Shown here piece after piece: positions 1-5,261 of a DNA stretch of 7,544 nt. Below the pieces are notes generated by a model. The model was not told where the DNA came from and did no database searches. It saw nothing but the letters and a program-made list of their open reading frames with translations. The position numbers and the translations under genes were made by a program. How positions within the stretch are numbered: the first letter of the stretch is position 1; each line of letters begins with the position of its first letter. The DNA is from Helicobacter sp. (GTDB lineage: Bacteria; Campylobacterota; Campylobacteria; Campylobacterales; Helicobacteraceae): positions 1-7,544 of the forward strand of contig JARHZY010000119.1 in assembly GCA_029264655.1 (NCBI GenBank), in the 5' to 3' direction.

Positions 1-151
1 CCATATTTTCATTAATTTCAAAATCTACCTCATAACCAGCTAAATTATCTGGATTTCTATTATCAAGATTAGCAATATCTGCTACCTCAAAATTATATCT
101 ATTCCCATCATCCCCACTAATTATACCTGAACCTAAAATTTTTCCCTTCAT
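1..151 (-). CDS. Small unrecognised protein, 5' part only (possible TM2-domain protein)
   Basis: The first 50 codons are visible; the gene runs off the left edge. It starts MKGKILGSGIISGDDGNRY, and the visible part has no signal peptide or membrane segment, being acidic and beta-rich in appearance. The run 'GDDGNRYNFEV' followed by 'LAGYEVDFEI' resembles a small OB-like or cold-shock-like fold (G-D-D-G-N-R-Y turn, then a strand with V-D-F). From memory, some Campylobacterota proteins with this kind of N-terminus carry a C-terminal TM2 membrane hairpin; that part lies outside the window, so the family is inference. The ATG is supported by AAGGAG at 157-162, five bases upstream, and by an extended -10 box further up. 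It lies 252 bp downstream of murG on the same strand but appears to have its own promoter. The reading frame is well supported; the function is not. Confidence 0.75.
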   Translation of the reverse strand, partial: MKGKILGSGIISGDDGNRYNFEVADIANLDNRNPDNLAGYEVDFEINENM

Positions 152-188
152 AATTTCTCCTTATAATGAAAAAATAAAAAATCGGGTT

Positions 189-197
189 ATTATAACA
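189..197 (-). promoter_or_regulatory. Extended -10 promoter of the leftmost gene
   Basis: Read on the minus strand, these bases are TGTTATAAT, a perfect TGnTATAAT extended -10 box. This is the usual sigma-70 signature in Helicobacter and Campylobacter, which lack a strong -35 box. Transcription would start near 182 and give a leader of about 30 bases containing the AAGGAG at 157-162. Confidence 0.6.
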
Positions 198-210
198 TAA
201 AATATTTTTT

Positions 211-244
211 TAAAAGAATAAAATTCATTATTTTTATTCTTTTA
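211..244. repeat. Perfect 13-bp inverted repeat, 8-nt loop
   Basis: The arms 211-223 (TAAAAGAATAAAA) and 232-244 (TTTTATTCTTTTA) are exact reverse complements around the loop TTCATTAT. The repeat lies in the murG-to-leftmost-gene spacer, about 14 to 50 bases upstream of that gene's extended -10 box. It could be an operator or a weak AT-type terminator for murG. It has only one G-C pair and no clean U-tract after it on the minus strand, so the terminator reading is weak. Confidence 0.5.
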
Positions 245-403
245 TTTTCCTAAAACCATAATAAATAAACATTTTATGCAATAGAGATTCTATAGCCTTT
301 CACGCATTACATATTTGAGATAGTCATTTATATTGATACTTTTTATAGTTTTGGATTTTATTATACAAAAACCATGTGTTGCTATCTTGATTATATTATT
401 ATT

Positions 404-1486
404 TTATGTAGTAAGATATTGTGTGATACTATCAATAATATCTTTTGTGCCATTTTGTCTAGTTTCTTGTAAAAGTGTATGAGAGATTTGTGTAAGGTTT
501 AAATGCTGTATATCTGCTATTATATCTTGCGGTGTTTTCTGTGTTATATCATTTTGTGTATAAAGTAATGCTAATCCTTTATCAACAAGATTTTTTGCAT
601 TAAAATATTGGTGATTTTTTGCTGCATATGGATAAGGGACAAAAAGTGCAGGTAGTCCATTACTTGCAATTTCCCAAAGGCTTGATGCTCCTGAACGGCT
701 TATGCAAAAATCAGCTATACCCATAAGCTCTGCCATTTGCGTGCTAAAATCAAAGATAAATATATCAGCATTGTTGTATTTAAAATCATCTAAAGAATGT
801 GCAAAACTTAATCCCTGTGCCTTATATGCTTGATAGGTGTCTGCATAATCTAGCTTGCCTGTTTGGTGTAATATCCTTATATTATATTGTTTTAATAAAG
901 GGGCAAGCTGTAATGCTAGTGCGTTTATTGCTTTTGCTCCTTGTGAACCACCAAAAAATGCAATTGTTTGCAAATTTGTGCGTATTCTTTGTGTTGCAAA
1001 AAAGGCGTTATTAATAGGATATGGCACTATGGTAGCACCACTAAAATTAAAACTTGAAAAAAATTTCTTTGCAAATGGCTTTAAAAGTCTGTTTAATGAT
1101 CCTATGCAAGCATTTTGTTCGTGGATAAAAAATGGAATACTACTAAAAATTGCCCCAAAGCTTCCTGTTGCTGCACTAAAACCACCAACACTAATGCATG
1201 CTGTTATATTATGTTCTTGTAAAAGCTTTTTTGCTTTAAAAGATTCTGTAATATTTTGTGCAAGTGCACTCCATTTCCCCAAAAAACTTTGATTTACTAC
1301 AGGTGTAGATTCTAAGAAAGCAACATGTTCAAAAGGTGCTTCTGCATTATCAAACCATTGTTTATCTTGTCCCTTTGTCCCACCTATATAAAGTGTTGGA
1401 ATACCTTGTTTTTTGCATTCCTGTCCCAATGCCTTTGCTATTGCGAGATGCCCGCCTGTGCCACCTCCTGTAATTGCTATACGCAT
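404..1486 (-). CDS. murG: UDP-GlcNAc:undecaprenyl-pyrophosphoryl-MurNAc-pentapeptide GlcNAc transferase MurG
   Basis: MurG adds GlcNAc from UDP-GlcNAc to lipid I, forming lipid II on the inner face of the cytoplasmic membrane, the last intracellular step of peptidoglycan precursor synthesis. The 360 residues match a full GT-B enzyme of family GT28. The N-terminal domain has the glycine loop GGGTGGH at residues 7-13, SVGGFSA around 99-105 and HEQN at 122-125. The C-terminal donor domain has GGSQGAKAIN at 179-188, SRSGASSLWE at 263-272 (E272 is the expected ribose-binding Glu), PYPYAAKNHQ and the NHQYFNA motif at 291-297. The usual 'GGHxxPALAIA' is shortened to 'GGHLAIAKAL', losing about four residues, as I recall for H. 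pylori MurG. The ATG is supported by GGAG at 1493-1496, six bases upstream, and by an extended -10 box. No other division or wall gene adjoins it here. Confidence 0.96.
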   Translation of the reverse strand: MRIAITGGGTGGHLAIAKALGQECKKQGIPTLYIGGTKGQDKQWFDNAEAPFEHVAFLESTPVVNQSFLGKWSALAQNITESFKAKKLLQEHNITACISVGGFSAATGSFGAIFSSIPFFIHEQNACIGSLNRLLKPFAKKFFSSFNFSGATIVPYPINNAFFATQRIRTNLQTIAFFGGSQGAKAINALALQLAPLLKQYNIRILHQTGKLDYADTYQAYKAQGLSFAHSLDDFKYNNADIFIFDFSTQMAELMGIADFCISRSGASSLWEIASNGLPALFVPYPYAAKNHQYFNAKNLVDKGLALLYTQNDITQKTPQDIIADIQHLNLTQISHTLLQETRQNGTKDIIDSITQYLTT

Positions 1487-1512
1487 ATATCACTCCGATT
1501 TTTTATAAATTA

Positions 1513-1548
1513 AAGTATTAATTATAGCAAAATCTTGCAGTAATACTT
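1513..1548. repeat. 8-bp inverted repeat flanking the murG -10 box
   Basis: AAGTATTA at 1513-1520 and TAATACTT at 1541-1548 are exact reverse complements. A second, inner dyad GCAA (1527-1530) / TTGC (1535-1538) lies between them. The left arm covers the predicted murG transcription start and the spacer holds its -10 box, so the layout fits a repressor operator. No regulator is identified; chance is possible in DNA this AT-rich. Confidence 0.35.
1521..1529 (-). promoter_or_regulatory. Extended -10 promoter of murG
   Basis: On the minus strand the bases read TGCTATAAT, an exact extended -10 box. The predicted start near 1514 gives a leader of about 28 bases with a GGAG ribosome site. The box lies wholly between the arms of an inverted repeat (1513-1548), which suggests it may be regulated. 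Confidence 0.6.
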
Positions 1549-1681
1549 AAAATAATATCAATATGGCTACTTTGTATAATAATAAAAATATAAATTAATA
1601 TTATGGTTAAATCGTAACATTGAAACTATAAAGATAATAGATAAAACGCAAGATTCTATTTTCTATCGAGAAACATGCTAC

Positions 1682-1687
1682 TATAAT
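1682..1687 (+). promoter_or_regulatory. Candidate -10 box close to the znuA-like start
   Basis: TATAAT occurs 15 to 20 bases before the ATG at 1702. A start six to eight bases downstream would fall near 1694, leaving a leader of only 7-9 bases and cutting into the ribosome site AAAGG (1691-1695). A second TATAAT at 1575-1580 would give a conventional leader of about 115 bases. Which of the two is used cannot be told from the sequence. Confidence 0.35.
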
Positions 1688-1701
1688 AAAAAAGGTTTTA
1701 T

Positions 1702-2511
1702 ATGCAAAAGATTCTACAAATTTTTATTGTGTTATTATGGACTATGGCACAAGCAACCGATAAACTGCAAGTAAGCGTAAGTATCCCGCCACTTTATTTT
1801 TTTGTGCAAGCAATTGCAAAATCGCAAGCTGATGTTACCATTATAGTGCCACAAAATAAAAATCCAGAAATATATGAACCAACATTTCAAGATATGCAAA
1901 CACTTGCTAAAAGTGATATGTTTATAGGAATTGGTATGCCATTTGAAAAAATATGGTTACCAAAGATTCTACAAGCAAATAAGCAACAACATACATTAAC
2001 TACTATCCTTTTACATGAAGAATTGCAAAAAACAAACCAAATGCATTTATGGCTAAGTATCCAAAATGCAAGAGACATTACTAAAATACTTACTACCGCT
2101 TTTGTTGTTAAAGATCCAAAAAATGCAAATTTCTATCGTGAGAATGCTATTCATTTATTGCATTCATTAGATACACTTGAACAAACAATTAAAGGCTATA
2201 TACAACAAATGCCGCGTAAAGATTTTATTGTATATCATCCCTTGTTTGATAATGCAAGCAATGAATATGGTTTAAAGGAACATGCATTAGAGCAACATGC
2301 AAAGACTTATGGTATGCAGGAGATATTGGCATTATCAGCATTTGGCAAGCAAGCACAAATTAAACGCATATTTACTGAACATGCAAATAAAGATATAACA
2401 ACACTTGCAAATACTATGCATGCAAAAGTAGTCATAATTAATCCTATGAGTAAAGATTATTTGCATAATCTAGAATCTATCTTTGCAGAGATTGCAAAAA
2501 GTTATGAATAG
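1702..2511 (+). CDS. Periplasmic metal-binding protein of the ZnuA/TroA (cluster A-I) family
   Basis: This is a substrate-binding protein of the type that passes Zn or Mn to an ABC importer. Residues 1-18 form a Sec signal peptide ending AQA, with likely cleavage before T19, so the mature protein is periplasmic. The family pattern is clear: SIPPLYFFVQAIA at 27-39, NPEIYEP at 54-60, MHLWLS at 114-119, VYHPLFD at 177-183 followed by EYGLKEHALE, and a C-terminal INPMSKDYL. The expected four metal ligands map to E56 (usually His), H115, H179 and N247 (usually Asp or Glu), so two are substituted. There is no His-rich loop. The length of 269 is slightly short for the family. The ribosome site AAAGG is six bases before the ATG, and an in-frame stop (1687-1689) excludes a longer start. 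No znuB or znuC gene lies within the window, so it is an orphan here. Family membership is firm; zinc as the ligand is inference. Confidence 0.85.
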   Translation: MQKILQIFIVLLWTMAQATDKLQVSVSIPPLYFFVQAIAKSQADVTIIVPQNKNPEIYEPTFQDMQTLAKSDMFIGIGMPFEKIWLPKILQANKQQHTLTTILLHEELQKTNQMHLWLSIQNARDITKILTTAFVVKDPKNANFYRENAIHLLHSLDTLEQTIKGYIQQMPRKDFIVYHPLFDNASNEYGLKEHALEQHAKTYGMQEILALSAFGKQAQIKRIFTEHANKDITTLANTMHAKVVIINPMSKDYLHNLESIFAEIAKSYE

Positions 2512-2618
2512 TTATTAGATTTTGAATTTTCAAGGTAAAACATATAAAGGTATAAAAATACATCAGTGTAAAACTAATAATTCAGTAAATAATTTAAAAA
2601 ATATTTAAAAAGCAAATG

Positions 2619-2624
2619 TATGAT
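2619..2624 (+). promoter_or_regulatory. Candidate -10 box of the catalase-like gene
   Basis: TATGAT (five of six matches to TATAAT) is preceded directly by TG and by phased A/T runs between 2590 and 2611, typical of Campylobacterota promoters. A start near 2631 would give a leader of about 26 bases with the AAAGGA ribosome site. It would also exclude a TTG start at 2624. Confidence 0.4.
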
Positions 2625-2644
2625 TGCACTTTATTTTTTGCCGC

Positions 2645-2650
2645 AAAGGA
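2645..2650 (+). promoter_or_regulatory. Ribosome binding site deciding the catalase-like start
   Basis: AAAGGA stands six bases before the ATG at 2657. That start opens directly into a good signal peptide, whereas the in-frame TTG at 2624 has no ribosome site and would add eleven non-signal residues. Confidence 0.65.
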
Positions 2651-2656
2651 TTTATT

Positions 2657-3640
2657 ATGCCAAAAATCACTCAATTTATTATTGCAAGCACACTCGCATT
2701 AACAATGTGTGCTTATGCTAGCACTAATGAAAGATCCCAAAATTATGATGCAGAGGGTATTGCCGATGTTTTTTACGCATTGAATGGAGATCCTAAGAAT
2801 CCGCATAAAAAAATTAACCATACAAAAGGTTTTTGTGCAATTGGAGATTTTATCCCAACAAAAAATATTACTAAAACATTAAATATACCCCTCCTTGCAG
2901 AGCAAAATATAAAAACCCAAATACGCTATTCACTTGGAGGTGGCGATCCTGCAGCAAGCGATAAGTCAAAACCTAGAGGCATGGCTCTAAAAATTGAAGG
3001 AAAGCAAGATAGTTGGGAAATTGTTATGCTAAACACAGAAATTAATTTTGCAAAAAATCCGCAAGAGTTTGGTGAATTTTTTGCAATGAGAATACCAAAA
3101 AATGGCAAAGTAGATTCTACATATATTGCTAAAAGGACAAATGAAGTAGCATCGTATCGTAACTTTGAAAAATATATGCAAAATATAGGCATAACAGGTA
3201 GTGTAGCCAACACAATGTATCATAGTATCCATACTTTTTTCTTCCAAAATGCAAAAACCAAGCAATTTATGCCTGCTCGTTTTAAATTTGTCCCTGTAAA
3301 TGGTGTATCTTATTTAAGTCCTGATATGCTTGCAAAACAAGGTGATGAATTTTTAGAATCTGATTTTAAGCAAAAAATTGCAAATACTCCTATTCGCTAT
3401 AAAATGATTCTTGTATTTGCAAATCCTAATGATAGTATTGATAACACTACTGCACTTTGGAGTGGCAAACATAAACAACTTGAAATTGGTATGTTAGAAG
3501 TAAAACAATATGATGGCATAGAATGCAATGGCGATGTTTTTATGCCAAATATGTTGCCTAGTGGCGTAGAAGCCCCTAAAGATCCATTATTTGAAACGCG
3601 TAACGATGTATATTCAATTACTTTTGGTAGAAGGCAATAA
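2657..3640 (+). CDS. Exported catalase-like haem peroxidase (SrpA-type catalase family)
   Basis: The 327-residue protein belongs to the small catalase-fold haem proteins, about two thirds the size of true catalases, which usually act as peroxidases on hydrogen or organic peroxides. Residues 1-21 (MPKITQFIIASTLALTMCAYA) are a Sec signal peptide with cleavage after AYA, so it should be periplasmic. Catalase landmarks, by alignment from memory: NHTKGFC at 54-60 with H55 as distal His; RYSLGGGDPAASDKSKPRG at 90-108 leading into RGMALKI; N126 in MLNTEINF, matching the distal Asn; RFKFVPVNG at 208-216; and near the end DPLFETRNDVYSITFGRR, where Y319 matches the haem axial Tyr. It resembles the catalase-like protein HP0485 of H. 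pylori, as I recall it. It is not the main cytoplasmic KatA. It follows the metal-binding protein gene by 145 bp, with its own probable promoter. The physiological substrate is unknown. Confidence 0.88.
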   Translation: MPKITQFIIASTLALTMCAYASTNERSQNYDAEGIADVFYALNGDPKNPHKKINHTKGFCAIGDFIPTKNITKTLNIPLLAEQNIKTQIRYSLGGGDPAASDKSKPRGMALKIEGKQDSWEIVMLNTEINFAKNPQEFGEFFAMRIPKNGKVDSTYIAKRTNEVASYRNFEKYMQNIGITGSVANTMYHSIHTFFFQNAKTKQFMPARFKFVPVNGVSYLSPDMLAKQGDEFLESDFKQKIANTPIRYKMILVFANPNDSIDNTTALWSGKHKQLEIGMLEVKQYDGIECNGDVFMPNMLPSGVEAPKDPLFETRNDVYSITFGRRQ

Positions 3641-3729
3641 AATTTATCCTCATACTAAACAAAAACTTTTATTACTTCAATAAAGCCTATAAGCACTACA
3701 ATATAACTTGATATAAATTAGTGTAATAC

Positions 3730-3735
3730 TATAAT
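3730..3735 (+). promoter_or_regulatory. Candidate promoter of an orphan transcript
   Basis: An exact TATAAT stands about 90 bases after the catalase-like stop codon. A start near 3742 would coincide with the first base of a stable hairpin (3743-3764), followed 17 bases later by a 20-codon ORF. There is no annotated gene for it to serve. Confidence 0.35.
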
Positions 3736-3742
3736 TTATAAG

Positions 3743-3764
3743 ATTGTAGGCAAAGCCTTACAAT
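3743..3764 (+). repeat. Hairpin with AAA loop and one bulged T
   Basis: ATTGTAGGC (3743-3751) pairs with GCCTTACAAT (3755-3764) over nine base pairs with one bulged T, closing a three-base AAA loop with three G-C pairs. It is the most GC-rich structure of the spacer. No U-run follows, so it is not a standard terminator; its place at the predicted 5' end of a transcript suggests a stabilising 5' hairpin. Confidence 0.45.
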
Positions 3765-3780
3765 GTTAATGGGTTAGCCT

Positions 3781-3843
3781 ATGATAAAACATAGTGTGTT
3801 TAAGTGTATAAAAGAAGTAATACATTGCTGCATTTTTTTGTAA
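3781..3843 (+). CDS. Candidate 20-residue peptide (unproven micro-ORF)
   Basis: ATG to TAA encodes MIKHSVFKCI followed by KEVIHCCIFL: a short, mildly basic, hydrophobic peptide. The ORF ends in a run of seven T (3833-3839). One extra T would read on to a 28-residue peptide ending IFFVNLIRESF, stopping at 3864-3866. In size and character this recalls type I toxin peptides such as H. pylori AapA (about 30 residues), but there is no residue-level similarity I can claim, no proper Shine-Dalgarno sequence and no clear antisense promoter. It may equally be chance. Confidence 0.15.
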   Translation: MIKHSVFKCIKEVIHCCIFL

Positions 3844-3997
3844 ATTTAATAAGAGAATCTTTTTAAGATAAATTAAGTATTAGCTATTTGTATATCTTAA
3901 CTAATATGTTTGTTTCTCATATAGAAATGCTTAGAGATAGTTTTGAGTAGTAGTAATACGTATAATGTGAAAAATATTTTTTAAAATATACTTATAG

Positions 3998-4031
3998 TAT
4001 AGCAAATGTTATATGCTATAACTTATAACAT
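3998..4031 (+). repeat. Two overlapping, mutually exclusive hairpins
   Basis: TATAGCA (3998-4004) pairs exactly with TGCTATA (4014-4020). ATGTTATA (4006-4013), which is the loop of that hairpin, pairs exactly with TATAACAT (4024-4031), whose own loop contains the TGCTATA arm. The two cannot form together as simple hairpins. An upstream TATAAT at 3961-3966 could drive transcription through them. No coding gene follows on the plus strand. Confidence 0.4.
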
Positions 4032-4312
4032 ACAAAGATTTATTAAAAGAGCAATAAAAGATAGAAATAATGCATGTTTTAATGGCAATCTCTATCAAAA
4101 ATCACATAGATTCTGTATGTAACATAAATTAAAATTATTTTTACTAATTGCAAATATTTGTTTTAATCTTATGTCTTTTTCAATCAAAAATACCAATCTT
4201 TAGCATACAAAACATTATACTTATATCGCATAATTAGATTATTGATTATTTTATATAGTGAAAGAAAAGCTATCAAAGATACATTATCTCTATATTTTAT
4301 AGTATATATAAT

Positions 4313-4334
4313 TATTAGTTAGAAACTACTAATA
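4313..4334. repeat. Short hairpin with AAA loop
   Basis: TATTAG, bulged T, TAG pairs with CTA and CTAATA around an AAA loop: nine base pairs with one bulge. The design is like that of the 3743-3764 hairpin but almost without G-C pairs. There is no adjoining U-tract. Likely weak; recorded because it is one of few structures in the right half of the spacer. Confidence 0.25.
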
Positions 4335-4623
4335 CATATTGTCTATTTATCAAATTCATTAATGTTTTTTGGAATATTTTTGTATGATTGATTTTTATAA
4401 ATTTTGTTGGTAGGCTTTATTTTATATATTGTAATTTTTAATTTTATTGCAAATAAAGTGCCCTTTGCCTTATATCAGTAATCTATAAAAGCTATATTTA
4501 CCAATAATTGCTTATATTATCTACACAATATATATGGATTTTTAGATTCTATATTGATATGGTGTAACATAAAAGGTTTTATAGAATATAATTTAGTGGA
4601 TAGCAAAGCAATATAATACCAAA

Positions 4624-5100
4624 CTACTTCTTTTTATTTGTTAATAATGTTTGTAAGATAAAAAGCCCAATACCGCAGTCAATAATAATATCTGCAAAAT
4701 TAAATACAGGAAAATCAAAGCCATAATGCCAATAAATATAATCAACTACACCCCCATGCAGAAATCTATCAAGTATGTTTGAAGTGCCACCCGCAAGCAT
4801 GAATGCAAAGGCGATATAATGGTTTTTAAAGAGTTGTTTTTGTGTATATAAGATTCCAATAATTATAGCAATCAATATAAGCTGTATGTATTTAAGCCAT
4901 TCTCCAAGCTCTGTAAAAAATGAAAATGCAACTCCTGTGTTAAAAACAAGTGCAATAGAGATTATTGGCATATCAGCAATAATAATAAAATCACTAAGGC
5001 TTGTTGGTTGTGCAATTGCAATCATTGCATATTTAATGCTTTGATCAACAATTAATAATATTGTAAAAAGAATGGCAAAATAGCGTATTTCCTTTGTCAT
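4624..5100 (-). CDS. lspA: Lipoprotein signal peptidase (signal peptidase II)
   Basis: LspA is an inner-membrane aspartyl protease that removes the signal peptide of prolipoproteins after diacylglyceryl transfer to the lipobox Cys. The 158-residue length is normal. Four membrane segments are visible, near residues 7-27, 68-86, 93-110 and 135-153. Conserved motifs: DQSIK at 19-23, FNTGVAFSF at 53-61, GGTSNILDR at 104-112, VVDYI at 118-122 and FNFADIIID at 133-141. The catalytic pair should be D120 and D137, matching E. coli D123 and D141. The ATG is preceded by AAGG at 5108-5111, seven bases away, and by an extended -10 box. It lies 161 bp downstream of ppk on the same strand but probably has its own promoter. 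The usual GGALGN motif reads GGTSN, one residue shorter. No partner lipoprotein genes (lgt, lnt) are present here. Confidence 0.95.
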   Translation of the reverse strand: MTKEIRYFAILFTILLIVDQSIKYAMIAIAQPTSLSDFIIIADMPIISIALVFNTGVAFSFFTELGEWLKYIQLILIAIIIGILYTQKQLFKNHYIAFAFMLAGGTSNILDRFLHGGVVDYIYWHYGFDFPVFNFADIIIDCGIGLFILQTLLTNKKK

Positions 5101-5129
5101 ATATAAACCTTATAGAAAATAAAAGCAGT

Positions 5130-5138
5130 ATTGTAGCA
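5130..5138 (-). promoter_or_regulatory. Extended -10 promoter of lspA
   Basis: On the minus strand this reads TGCTACAAT, an extended -10 box with one departure from TGnTATAAT. The predicted start near 5123 gives a leader of about 22 bases carrying the AAGG ribosome site, so lspA need not depend on read-through from ppk. Confidence 0.5.
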
Positions 5139-5180
5139 AAATGAGATAAATATACTTTTGTTTGTTATGGCTTAATAGAT

Positions 5181-5248
5181 GAGTTTGCAAGAAAATATAA
5201 GAGTTGTTAAATTTTAGAATCTTGTGTTTAATATGGTATTGCAAACTC
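5181..5248. repeat. Perfect 10-bp inverted repeat in the ppk-lspA spacer
   Basis: GAGTTTGCAA (5181-5190) and TTGCAAACTC (5239-5248) are exact reverse complements 48 bases apart. The right arm begins 13 bases past the ppk stop codon, so the ppk mRNA 3' end could fold into a long-range stem; alternatively they are paired half-sites for a DNA-binding protein. Each arm has four G or C bases, unusual for this spacer, which makes chance less likely. No U-tract follows directly, so it is not a classical terminator. Confidence 0.5.
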
Positions 5249-5261
5249 TACAATATGCTTG

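Larger units (their letters stand above)
3641..4623. other. 983-bp spacer without a recognisable gene
   Basis: Both flanking genes end here (catalase-like gene from the left, lspA from the right), so it is a convergent spacer and much longer than others in this window. It is extremely AT-rich with stops in all frames. I see no tRNA, rRNA, tmRNA or RNase P signature and no clear U-tract terminator for either neighbour. It does hold TATAAT boxes on the plus strand (3730-3735, 3961-3966), compact hairpins (3743-3764, 3998-4031, 4313-4334) and short ORFs of up to about 20 codons. It could be a decayed gene, a small-RNA locus or both. Confidence 0.6.

Noticed and set aside
799..1513. Plus-strand ORFs opposite murG
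   Set aside because: They are antisense shadows of a well-matched murG, with no ribosome sites and no family features.
1633..1666. Fur- or Zur-like box before the znuA-like gene
   Set aside because: Only a 6-bp dyad (AATAGA/TCTATT, 13 bases apart) is seen; spacing and sequence do not match a known box.
2624..2656. TTG start extending the catalase-like protein by 11 residues
   Set aside because: No ribosome site precedes it, it overlaps the likely -10 box, and the ATG at 2657 has AAAGGA and opens directly into a signal peptide.
2657..2719. Lipobox (LTMC) in the catalase-like signal peptide
   Set aside because: The residue before the Cys is Met rather than Gly, Ala or Ser, and a better signal peptidase I site (AYA) follows.
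2926..3265. Minus-strand ORFs opposite the catalase-like gene
   Set aside because: Antisense shadows without ribosome sites or recognisable domains.
3781..3960. Antisense promoter that would complete a type I toxin-antitoxin pair
   Set aside because: No TATAAT-like box (plus-strand ATTNTA) was found on the minus strand over or just beyond the micro-ORF.
4070..4132. Another 20-codon ORF (MHVLMAISIK...) in the spacer
   Set aside because: No ribosome site and no promoter with a fitting distance; ORFs of this size are expected by chance.
4569..4582. Palindrome ATAAAA-GG-TTTTAT downstream of lspA as a terminator
   Set aside because: The two-base loop and all-A/T stem cannot make a stable hairpin, and no U-tract follows.
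3641..4623. tRNA, RNase P, SRP or CRISPR content of the long spacer
   Set aside because: No TPsiC-like GGTTCRA motif, no RNase P or SRP signatures and no regularly spaced repeats were found.
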